From JABGPL01 sp964387885 (GTDB lineage Bacteria; Electryoneota; AABM5-125-24; Hatepunaeales; Hatepunaeaceae): a stretch of DNA of 64,000 nt. The translations under genes were made by a program, and so were the position numbers. Location of the stretch: assembly GCA_964387885.1 (NCBI GenBank), contig CAYLYZ010000001.1:210046-274045 (forward strand), given 5' to 3'. The notes beneath the pieces were generated by a model. The model made no database searches, had not been told where the DNA came from, and saw only the letters and a list, made by a program, of their open reading frames with translations. Below are positions 8,885 through 16,491 of the stretch, in pieces (the stretch's first letter is position 1; each line of letters opens with the position of its first letter).

Positions 8885-10027
8885 TTAGCGGCTTTGCCTC
8901 TGACGAAGTTGTATTTTGAGTCGTTCAAGTTCACGTTCGGCAACGATTCGCTCCTGACGAATCTTTTCGAGATCAACATCAACCGAATTAACCTGTTTAC
9001 CTTCGTCTTCGATTGCCCATTTGAACATATCATAACGTTTATCAACAAGTCCCTGGCTCTTCGTATAGACCGGTTTATCCAACTGTGAAGGCAATCCTAA
9101 ACCAACGATTGAATGCATCGGAGGAGCAAAGTTGAAACGGGCTGTAAATCTCCAGGTCGGGTAATTGTAATATTCAGACATGTCAAGGCCATCCGGGGGA
9201 ATTGTCGTATCCTCATCTCCATTTACGAGAATATCAACACCAAACGTATACCGGATTCGTAAATAGGTTTGTGTACGAATCATTGGAGTAACATATATAT
9301 AGTCTTCCCTGCCTAACACATGCCAGCCTGGTGAGTCTATATAATTCTGACCATGAACCTCAAGACCAAGATCAAATGGGATTTTATTAAAAGGAACTAA
9401 TCCACTGACTAGCCAGGATACAGAGCTTGTCGATATATCATCTCCACGGGAATCATCATTATGATAGCGGAATCCAACATTTCCGTGGAAAGACAATCCT
9501 TCATCCGGGAACAATGGTTTATCATAATATGATACCATTGCGTTAAGCTCATATTCCAAATTATCACTTGAATATGGCTCGAATTGAATATCATTATATT
9601 TAGCAATCCGATAAGTTAATACCGGCATGAATCCCAGAAACGTATTTCTCGCAATTCGGACATTACCATACTTCATGCGGAAGTTGATATCACCTGGAAT
9701 CATAAATCCATCATCGCCCTCATCAGTGCCAATCGTCTCGTTGTAATCCTGATAGATAACCTGACTGAAGGAGAATTCCGCATTTTTAGAATAGCCGTAG
9801 GTTCCAGATATTGCTACGGTGCGATTATATAAAACAGAATCGGTGGTGTTTCTGTATCCCCCCACGTAACCACGAAAATAAACCCCAACCTCTGTTGTTT
9901 CTCGAGGTATGACAAGCGCAGAGTTCGTGTTCAGATAGCCAAAACCACCAGAGAACTGTGCTCCGATTGAGGGCACTACCATTAACATCAGCAATGCGAT
10001 TATTAAAACATATGAATATCGATTCAT
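8885..10027 (-). CDS. Probable outer-membrane beta-barrel protein with C-terminal coiled coil
   Basis: 380 aa, no family recognised. A clear signal peptide (about residues 1-23, MNRYSYVLIIALLMLMVVPS, then IGAQ) is followed by many alternating aromatic/polar beta strands (GVYFRGYVGGYRN, TYLRIRYTFGVDILVNG, WRFTARFNF). The last ~50 residues switch to a charged helix (KIRQERIVAERELERLKIQL) that looks like a short coiled coil and may reach into the periplasm. ATG follows GAGGATTAAA. It is downstream of a second barrel gene at 55 bp distance, so the two are probably one transcript, ended by the terminator at 8831-8860. Confidence 0.7.
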   Translation of the reverse strand: MNRYSYVLIIALLMLMVVPSIGAQFSGGFGYLNTNSALVIPRETTEVGVYFRGYVGGYRNTTDSVLYNRTVAISGTYGYSKNAEFSFSQVIYQDYNETIGTDEGDDGFMIPGDINFRMKYGNVRIARNTFLGFMPVLTYRIAKYNDIQFEPYSSDNLEYELNAMVSYYDKPLFPDEGLSFHGNVGFRYHNDDSRGDDISTSSVSWLVSGLVPFNKIPFDLGLEVHGQNYIDSPGWHVLGREDYIYVTPMIRTQTYLRIRYTFGVDILVNGDEDTTIPPDGLDMSEYYNYPTWRFTARFNFAPPMHSIVGLGLPSQLDKPVYTKSQGLVDKRYDMFKWAIEDEGKQVNSVDVDLEKIRQERIVAERELERLKIQLRQRQSR

Positions 10028-10081
10028 TTTAATCCTCTAAATCTTGAAAACAGGGAATTAATTCTTCGGGTTGACTTTGTG

Positions 10082-10867
10082 TCAGCCACCAATTCTTAAC
10101 CCGGCTCGAATCTGAAGGTAATCAGTGCGGCCATCAGCATCAGACTTTTTATCTTCGTCCCATACTCTTGCGGGTTGTCCCCAATAAATAACTGCTCCGT
10201 TGTCTTTTCCGATATCAACGTAATTATAAGCAGCAGACAGGTCTAAGAACAGATATTTTTGAAGTTGATAAGAAACGCCAATAGCGAGTTGAAATCCGAC
10301 ATCTGATCCATCAGCCTTATCTGACCATTCATCAGTGTGAACTTGTTGAGTCATATTTGGTGCGTTAATTTCTCTGACAAGATCTTGAGCTCGAGCAGAA
10401 TTCCATAGTTGTACGACCATTGCAAAAGAACCATACCCTCTCAACTGTCTGGTATTCAAAATACTTATAAGACGTTCAGAATACAATCCGAAACCGATGG
10501 GAACCTGTCTGTAGGAACCGGATTGACTGCTGTAAGTGATTTCAGCATAAGGTTGAAATTCTTCAGGCAAATTCTGAAGGGTTGAGGTGCTGAGAATTTC
10601 ATCTTGTGAAAGATCTGTAAAATACGATTTCCTGATTCCTGTGAAGAGTAAAATTCCGTTACCGGGAGAAATCTGGTAGCGTAAACTGATCTCGTTCCCG
10701 ATTGCCGGCTTCCATCTTTCACCCCACCACCCAACAGGTAATCCAATACCACTGGTGATGCCAACATTTACCTTCGCAGGTGCTGCTGCAGATTGTTGAT
10801 TACTCAGAAGAATCAGCAGAAAAACGACGATTGTAAGAAGTGTGTATCTTTGAAGCTTTATTAGCAT
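10082..10867 (-). CDS. Probable outer-membrane beta-barrel protein
   Basis: 261 aa, no family recognised. A signal peptide (about residues 1-28, with IVVFLLILLSNQQSAAA) is followed by strands rich in aromatic and glycine residues (NVGITSGIGLPVGWWGERW, FQLAIGVSYQLQKYLFLDLS) and a terminal strand DYLQIRAGLRIGG, as expected for an 8-10-strand barrel. It may be of the general 'outer membrane protein beta-barrel' type of FCB bacteria. The 291-bp spacer upstream, shared with the divergent aminotransferase gene, is AT-rich and should hold both promoters, but I could not pick convincing boxes. Confidence 0.65.
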   Translation of the reverse strand: MLIKLQRYTLLTIVVFLLILLSNQQSAAAPAKVNVGITSGIGLPVGWWGERWKPAIGNEISLRYQISPGNGILLFTGIRKSYFTDLSQDEILSTSTLQNLPEEFQPYAEITYSSQSGSYRQVPIGFGLYSERLISILNTRQLRGYGSFAMVVQLWNSARAQDLVREINAPNMTQQVHTDEWSDKADGSDVGFQLAIGVSYQLQKYLFLDLSAAYNYVDIGKDNGAVIYWGQPARVWDEDKKSDADGRTDYLQIRAGLRIGG

Positions 10868-11158
10868 TTACTTTGTAACCTTATGGCTTTGCACTTTTAG
10901 CTGATTACATGAATATAAATCTGCAAGTCAACATTGTCAAGCGAAAGACCAGTACTTTATCACTTTTGACAATGTGAACAGTCATTAATCCCTGTCCGAA
11001 GCCAAAATAGCGCTTAAATTTATTGAATAACTCACACTTGAATATACACATCTAATTGCGGAGTAACCACATTTCGAATATATTATTTGAACATATCTAA
11101 TATCATTTAGCAATGATCAGGTTTCGATTAGTGTTTTTTTTGTCCGGGGTAATCCAGA

Positions 11159-12247
11159 ATGAATTTCGAAAAAGTTAGAATTCTCGATTGGCTTAAAACA
11201 GCAGCAGAAGTCCCTCTCGATTTGACAGCCAGCGGTATGTCTTCACTTGAAAATCTGTCAGAATTAGGCTTGAAAGTCGATGATTTACCAATCAGCGGAG
11301 ATAACTTCTACGGATATAAACCGCTTCGTGAATATTTAGCTCGTGCTTATAAAACTGTCCCGGAGCGTATAACAATTGGTGCCGGAGCAAGTATCTGCAA
11401 CTTTGCGGCTATGAGCGTTCTTTATCAGAGAACTGGCTGGGTTACGATTGAAAGCCCAGCTTATGAACCCTTTATCACACTGACAAAAGCAGTTACTCAA
11501 ACCTCTCCTGAAAGGATCTTTAGAAATCCGGAAAACAATTACCGCATTAATCCCGATGATCTACTTTTCCGGGATGGCAGACCGCGGATAATGTTAATGG
11601 CAAACCCTCATAATCCAACCGGGCTATACGAGAGCCCTGGAACAATTGGAAAAATAGCAAAACAAATTGAGTCTGATAATGGTTGGATGATTATTGATGA
11701 AGTATTTATGCCATTTCTCGAGAATGGCGATCAGATATCCTGTTCACAACTCAACAAGCGGATTGTGTCAACCTGCAGTCTAACAAAAGCCTGGGGACTA
11801 TGGTCTCTCAGAATTGGCTGGATAATTGGTCAGGAGGATGTCATATATGATATAGAAAGGACATTTGATAATCTTCTTGTGGTTCAACCATTTATAACTG
11901 AATTCATCGCCTATCATGTCTTGCACGAGACGGACATTGGGAAGAATCTTCTTCAGGCTGCAAGAGATATTAGCAGGAAACACCTCGAAATAGTGACCGG
12001 TTATCTCGACCAATTACCTGAAGTAACATACATTACTCCCGACTGCGGGATTTCAATTTTAGTGAGATTTAAAGATAGTAGAAACACTGATGAGTTTTGT
12101 GAAAATCTTGAGTCGGAATATGGAGTTCGCGTTATAAATGGGAGTTATTTTGAAATACAGGACGGTTTCAGGATGTCTTTCGGAGTAGATGAAGAAACCC
12201 TGAGAAAGGGAATGGAGGCAATTTCACAGGCGATAAGAAACTCATAG
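11159..12247 (+). CDS. PLP-dependent class I/II aminotransferase
   Basis: Fold-type I aminotransferase (362 aa). Visible motifs are the aspartate-pocket block MANPHNPTG (N-P-x-N-P-T-G in the family), VIDEVFMPF-like WMIIDEVFMPF with the PLP aspartate, and SLTKAWGLWSLRIGW with the Schiff-base lysine followed by the conserved G-x-x-x-x-R-x-G. C-terminal residues FRMSFGVDEETLRKGM fit the histidinol-phosphate aminotransferase/threonine-decarboxylase-like group, but no biosynthetic neighbours help choose a substrate. It stands alone, divergent from the barrel genes and convergent with the siroheme gene at 12268. Confidence 0.85.
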   Translation: MNFEKVRILDWLKTAAEVPLDLTASGMSSLENLSELGLKVDDLPISGDNFYGYKPLREYLARAYKTVPERITIGAGASICNFAAMSVLYQRTGWVTIESPAYEPFITLTKAVTQTSPERIFRNPENNYRINPDDLLFRDGRPRIMLMANPHNPTGLYESPGTIGKIAKQIESDNGWMIIDEVFMPFLENGDQISCSQLNKRIVSTCSLTKAWGLWSLRIGWIIGQEDVIYDIERTFDNLLVVQPFITEFIAYHVLHETDIGKNLLQAARDISRKHLEIVTGYLDQLPEVTYITPDCGISILVRFKDSRNTDEFCENLESEYGVRVINGSYFEIQDGFRMSFGVDEETLRKGMEAISQAIRNS

Positions 12248-12267
12248 TTTCAGATATACTTCCCGGT

Positions 12268-13827
12268 TCATCTCATTCGTTGAGCATCTTCACAGATCGC
12301 ATCAACCAAACCGGGTACATTAAACACCTTAGCTTCCACGTCAACCTTTAAACCGAGCTTCTTAGCGAATGCTGATGTCGAAGGTCCGATAGTGGCTATT
12401 CTTGATTTTGCGGTGATCTCACGAACGAGTTCAATACCGAGAATTTCGACAAACCTGTCAACAGTTGAGCCGCTGGTAAATGAGATGTAATCGGGAGGTT
12501 GATTGCTAATCTTATCGATCCAATTTTGCTCCCATTGGGCATTTGTATTCCGGTAAACATTTAACGTTACAACTTCAGCACCAGCCGTAGAGGACATATC
12601 CTCCACAGACTCATCAGCAAGATTACCCCGAACCCTTATCACATAAGAATCCTTAATATCATCCTTTTCAACAAGCGTTTCAGCCAGTCTCTTAACCAGT
12701 GCCCTGTCAGGCATCAAATCTGCTTTGAATCCCCTTTCAAGCAATTCTACAGATGTACCGTGACCAACTGCAGCTATTTTAAATCTGCCTAACGAACGAT
12801 TATCAAATCCACGAGAGATGAGCTCTTTGAAGAAATGCCTTACTCCGGCTTCACTGGTAAATACACACCAACCACCGTGATCAATTGTCTTTTCAAACTT
12901 ATCCCAGCCTTTGTCATCGCTCACATGAATCAAGGAAATTGTCGGATATGGAATTGGTGTAGCACCCCGTTCACGTAATAATTCACAGATACTGCCGATT
13001 TGTTCCGCCGGTCGAGTTACCAATACGCTTTTTCCGGCAAGGGGCATTTCTTTTGCTGAAAGTGAAAATTCATCCATCCCTGTAACATCCCCGATGAAAA
13101 TAAGAGCCGGGGCTACAACTTTGGCTTCTCGGCACTTGTCAACAATTTCAGATAACGGTGCACGAACTATCTGATGTATGCCTGTAGATGCATTTTGAAT
13201 TACAGCGATTGATTTTTCCGGATTCATTCCACCCTTTAATAGGCTGAGGACAATCTCTTTCATCCGCCTGACGCCCATGTAAACTGCAATTGTTCCACCT
13301 TCAAGCTTTCCAATCCTTTCCCATGGAACAGGAGCCGAATCAGATTTGGCTTCACTGCCAGTCGCGAGCATCACCCAGGATGAACTCCGTCTATCTGTCA
13401 ATGAAAATCCTGCGTCAGCGGCAGCAACAGATGCGGAGGTTATCCCTGGGATGATCTCATGAGGTATCCCATGCTCTTTTAAGTAGGCTGCTTCCTCGGC
13501 AACTCTTCCGAAAACCATGGGATCTCCTCCTTTCAATCGAACAACTCTTAATCCCCTTTCAGCAAGTTCACAGAGCAATTCGTTCGTTTCCCCTTGCGGT
13601 TTCGAGTGGTGTCCCGACCTTTTACCAACATAGTATCTTTTTATATTCTCAGGTAATCCAACAACAATTTCAATCGGTATTAAATCATCATAAACAACTG
13701 CATCGCAGGAATTAAGGAGATCATATCCCAATTTTGTAATCAATCCGGGATGCCCTGGTCCGGCACCAACTAAATAGATAATTCCTTTTCCCTGTTGCTT
13801 ATCCCTCACATTTCCCTCTTTCTTCAT
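12268..13827 (-). CDS. cobA-hemD: Uroporphyrinogen-III C-methyltransferase / uroporphyrinogen-III synthase fusion
   Basis: Two fused enzymes of siroheme/heme synthesis in 519 aa. Residues ~10-255 are the SAM-dependent methyltransferase making precorrin-2: VGAGPGHPGLITKLG, VVRLKGGDPMVFGR, and EIIPGITSASVAAADAG. Residues ~265-519 are HemD, closing the tetrapyrrole ring: VLVTRPAEQIG, WCVFTSEAGVRHF, DYISFTSGSTVDRF and IATIGPSTS. The fused arrangement is common in anaerobes. The ORF overlaps the upstream precorrin-2 dehydrogenase by 29 bp; a GTG at 13809, preceded by AGAGGGAAAT, is an alternative start that shortens the overlap. Its product would supply the siroheme of DsrAB encoded 16 kb upstream on the same strand. 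Confidence 0.95.
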   Translation of the reverse strand: MKKEGNVRDKQQGKGIIYLVGAGPGHPGLITKLGYDLLNSCDAVVYDDLIPIEIVVGLPENIKRYYVGKRSGHHSKPQGETNELLCELAERGLRVVRLKGGDPMVFGRVAEEAAYLKEHGIPHEIIPGITSASVAAADAGFSLTDRRSSSWVMLATGSEAKSDSAPVPWERIGKLEGGTIAVYMGVRRMKEIVLSLLKGGMNPEKSIAVIQNASTGIHQIVRAPLSEIVDKCREAKVVAPALIFIGDVTGMDEFSLSAKEMPLAGKSVLVTRPAEQIGSICELLRERGATPIPYPTISLIHVSDDKGWDKFEKTIDHGGWCVFTSEAGVRHFFKELISRGFDNRSLGRFKIAAVGHGTSVELLERGFKADLMPDRALVKRLAETLVEKDDIKDSYVIRVRGNLADESVEDMSSTAGAEVVTLNVYRNTNAQWEQNWIDKISNQPPDYISFTSGSTVDRFVEILGIELVREITAKSRIATIGPSTSAFAKKLGLKVDVEAKVFNVPGLVDAICEDAQRMR

Positions 13828-14449
13828 TCTTTTTTAACCACTCTATCCATTCCTGATAATCCGCATCTTCTGTTGGTGCAGAGAGATAATTATCTTGATG
13901 GATTTTCGAAAACCTCTTCATCAGCTCAATGTTTGCCTCCGATGAGTTATCACTATTAATGAGCATTTTTCGAAATTGTCCACCTGTTTTAACCCACTGA
14001 CCCAAACCCTGATTGTTCTCAGCAAGACGATTGCGGATATCTCTTGCTAAAAAGGGTGCTTTTCCACTCGTTGATACAGCAACAATAAGGGGATCATCCC
14101 GCCAAACCGCTGATAGCACTACTGTGCATAATTCAGGATCATCAACGACATTTACAGGTACATGCAATTCTTGAGCCTCTTCAGAAATCTGTTTGTTTAC
14201 CTTTCTTGATGCTGTTGCAGCAATTATCAGATCGAATCCCCTGCAGTCTCCATCACGATATTCTCGCTTTTCCCATTTTAATTTTTCTTTACTCGACAAT
14301 TGAGAAATCGTTCGAGTTACTTCAGGAGAAATAATCGAGATTTTACAGCCTGCTTCTAAAAGCCTCTCGACTTTGTTTGATGCAACATCTCCCCCACCAA
14401 CAATCAAACAAGTTATGATTTCAGTTTTAAAGAATACCGGAAGAAACAT
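13799..14449 (-). CDS. Precorrin-2 dehydrogenase / sirohydrochlorin ferrochelatase (CysG N-terminal type)
   Basis: 216-aa Met8p/SirC/CysG-N homologue that oxidises precorrin-2 with NAD and may insert iron to give siroheme. It carries the Rossmann glycine motif CLIVGGGDVASNKVERLLEAG, the catalytic-aspartate region VNVVDDPELCTVVLSA and the family block VAVSTSGKAPFLARDIRNRL. The last part is shorter than in full CysG. Placed between a small lipoprotein gene and the CobA-HemD fusion, with which it overlaps by 29 bp. The start has no obvious ribosome binding site. Confidence 0.93.
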   Translation of the reverse strand: MFLPVFFKTEIITCLIVGGGDVASNKVERLLEAGCKISIISPEVTRTISQLSSKEKLKWEKREYRDGDCRGFDLIIAATASRKVNKQISEEAQELHVPVNVVDDPELCTVVLSAVWRDDPLIVAVSTSGKAPFLARDIRNRLAENNQGLGQWVKTGGQFRKMLINSDNSSEANIELMKRFSKIHQDNYLSAPTEDADYQEWIEWLKKNEERGKCEG

Positions 14450-14485
14450 TTACTTTTCTATTAGTCCTTTTTGTATAACACATCT

Positions 14486-14959
14486 TTAAACCGCCACAGC
14501 CACTGGAATTGGGTTCAATGTCAGGTAAATTATAAGAACAATTGCTACAATTGCAACAAATGATCCTGCCACAATTGCAGTTTTAATGAGGGATTCTTTT
14601 ACCTGTACTTCAAAAACCTCAACTTTAGTTATCGCTGAAAGATCTATCGCTACCCGTTCAGTCCTATTCTCCGGAGGATTGAAAGAAGAATCAACGAATA
14701 CATGCGGGATCGTTTTCAAATTATGAGCCTTATAACCTGGTATCCGCCTGTGAATTACACCCTTTAACTGATTGTTTTTAAAACTTACATCGGTAATTTG
14801 AAATTCACGATTCTGCCAATGTAATATTACTGTCTTTTTACTTACAGGTATACTTTCATTAACTGGTAATCTTACAGTAGAATATGAAACACATCCATTA
14901 ATAAAACATACCAGTAACACTACTGAGATAATCCCAATAACTTTATCATTTAACTTCAT
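14486..14959 (-). CDS. Small lipoprotein with C-terminal membrane segment, unknown function
   Basis: About 157 aa with no recognised domain. The ATG at 14959 (MKLNDKVIGIIS) gives a lipoprotein signal with lipobox FINGC; a GTG three codons upstream is an alternative. The middle is hydrophilic (VILHWQNREFQITDVSFKNN, then NLKTIPHVFVD), and the end has a long hydrophobic helix (TAIVAGSFVAIVAIVLIIYL). The design of a lipid anchor at one end and a membrane span at the other is odd for a protein of this size. It sits inside the hemA / precorrin-2 dehydrogenase / cobA-hemD run, 36 bp before the dehydrogenase gene, where a cytochrome-assembly-type gene might be expected, but it resembles none that I know. 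Confidence 0.65.
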   Translation of the reverse strand: MKLNDKVIGIISVVLLVCFINGCVSYSTVRLPVNESIPVSKKTVILHWQNREFQITDVSFKNNQLKGVIHRRIPGYKAHNLKTIPHVFVDSSFNPPENRTERVAIDLSAITKVEVFEVQVKESLIKTAIVAGSFVAIVAIVLIIYLTLNPIPVAVAV

Positions 14960-15291
14960 GCTGAACACCTATCCACGAGTGTTAAAGATTGATATGTGTT
15001 TTCGCGGGAACAAACTTATTCTGCGCTCATATCTGTCCAGAATAGAAATCTAAGACAGAAATGAGTCCATACTTTTTACGAAAGTAATGACCTATGTTCG
15101 TCTTTGCAATGAACAAAGAGACGAAGCGGTTTTTTGTATATGTAGGGAGTAAAGAGATTGCTTCACTTCGTTCGCAAAGATGTTACTTTTTGGAAATGCT
15201 GTAACAAACAAATATCCATAATAATTTCCCACTTTCCAAAGGATATACATAGATGTAAAAACTAAAGGAAAACAATCGGTACTTCGGGGAT
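14960..15291. other. 332-bp spacer with a degenerate dispersed repeat
   Basis: No coding potential that I trust. It contains the inverted repeat pair described at 15099-15182 and a short GTTAC / GTAAC pair near 15183-15206. It separates hemA (ending at 15292) from the lipoprotein gene, so the siroheme genes further along may need their own promoter here, but I could not identify one with confidence. Confidence 0.5.
15099..15182. repeat. Inverted pair of a GTCATTGCGAGG-type dispersed repeat (decayed)
   Basis: The segment at 15099-15129 (CGTCTTTGCAATGAACAAAG, then AGACGAAGCGG) and the reverse complement of 15156-15182 (CATCTTTGCGAACGAAGTGA, then AGCAATC) are clearly related. Both resemble the widespread environmental-genome repeat of the form GTCATTGCGAGG...GAAGCAATCTC. 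The two copies face each other across 26 bp, as often seen for this unit. Both are degenerate, so the element looks old. Confidence 0.6.
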
Positions 15292-16485
15292 TCACTCAGG
15301 AGAAGTTGGTGTGTTCATTGAATTCACGCGTCTCAGAAACTGACGATACAGACTACGAGACAGAGCCTCAAGCGCTTTTGAGTCACCCTGTCTGAAACTG
15401 TTCCTGAATTGCCCAAGAACCTCGATGCGATCATCGTCGAGTCTCTTTCGAAGTTCAGATGCACCAAAATCACTCGATTTGCGACGCCACTGTTCAAATA
15501 CATCAACCTGTTCTTCAATGAGGTCTAATGCATAGGGCATTTCAACTGCTCGATCCTGCTGTACATCATCCAAATATCTTTTCAGATCATCAAGATCAAG
15601 AACTGTTACCCCTGATGCCTCTGCTACTTGCGGTTCGATATCCCGTGGAACCGCCAGGTCAACCGCTACTAATTGCCTGTTGTCACGGGGAATTGTTAAA
15701 TTATCTTTAAGTACTACAAAATCGTTAGCTGAGGTTGCACTAAACAAGAGATCAGAATTTGCAATCACTTCCGAAATATTTTCAATAGAATCTGTCAGGG
15801 CACCTACAGTGCGAGCCAATTTCTCAGCTTTGTGAACTGTCCTGTTCAGGATTGTAATATTAACACTCTCACGGTTAAGCCTGCGAACGAGCATATCCGT
15901 TGATCTATTAACACCAATCACCGCTGCACTTAATCCGGAAATTTTTATTCCAAGAAGATCTTTTAAAATATCAACAGCCGCACCGGCCAGCCCTTGAGCA
16001 CCGATACCAATTTCTGTTTCACTTCGGATTCGTTTTGATATCTGGAAGGCATTGTGGAAAAGCTTGTGTAATCCTTTTCCAGGGCCATCAACTGAACAGG
16101 CTTCACTATAGGAGGATTTCACCTGTCCTAGTATCTGATACTCACCAAGTAATACTGAATCAAGCCCTGGTGCTACTTTAAACAGGTGTCTTGCTGCACT
16201 CGTTCCCTGACGGACAAATAGGAGTTTATCGAGATTCTTTTTATTACCGGTTATCCCTCGCGACTCATAAAAGGATGTAACACCTTCTTTTGCGTCGACT
16301 TTCTCACGATCTATTCTGTAGAATTCAATTCTGTTGCATGTTGCAAGAACAACAGCTTCAGGAGCTCCTGTTATTTCCTTAAAATCACTGGTTGCTTTTG
16401 CCAGCTCGTCCTTTTGCAATTGAAAAGGCTCTCTTTCTGACAAAGTGCAAGTATTATGATTTATTCCACAACAACTTAAGAACAC
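15292..16485 (-). CDS. hemA: Glutamyl-tRNA reductase
   Basis: First enzyme of C5-pathway tetrapyrrole synthesis, reducing Glu-tRNA with NADPH to glutamate-1-semialdehyde. 397 aa. It begins with GINHNTCTLSEREPF (GINHxTAPVxxRE in the family), carries the catalytic cysteine in VVLATCNRIEFY, the signature LLGEYQILGQVKSSY, a Rossmann domain from about residue 170 (AAVIGVNRSTDMLVRRL) and the dimerisation helix at the end. Start is GTG, six bases after the stop of the disulfide reductase-rhodanese gene, so it is probably part of the dsr transcript. The location suggests heme/siroheme supply is tuned to sulfite reductase and cytochrome demand. Confidence 0.96.
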   Translation of the reverse strand: MFLSCCGINHNTCTLSEREPFQLQKDELAKATSDFKEITGAPEAVVLATCNRIEFYRIDREKVDAKEGVTSFYESRGITGNKKNLDKLLFVRQGTSAARHLFKVAPGLDSVLLGEYQILGQVKSSYSEACSVDGPGKGLHKLFHNAFQISKRIRSETEIGIGAQGLAGAAVDILKDLLGIKISGLSAAVIGVNRSTDMLVRRLNRESVNITILNRTVHKAEKLARTVGALTDSIENISEVIANSDLLFSATSANDFVVLKDNLTIPRDNRQLVAVDLAVPRDIEPQVAEASGVTVLDLDDLKRYLDDVQQDRAVEMPYALDLIEEQVDVFEQWRRKSSDFGASELRKRLDDDRIEVLGQFRNSFRQGDSKALEALSRSLYRQFLRRVNSMNTPTSPE

Positions 16486-16491
16486 AATTCT

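Noticed and set aside
15092..15295. 67-codon open frame on the minus strand after hemA
   Set aside because: Lies over the decayed repeat; composition is not protein-like and it has no family resemblance.
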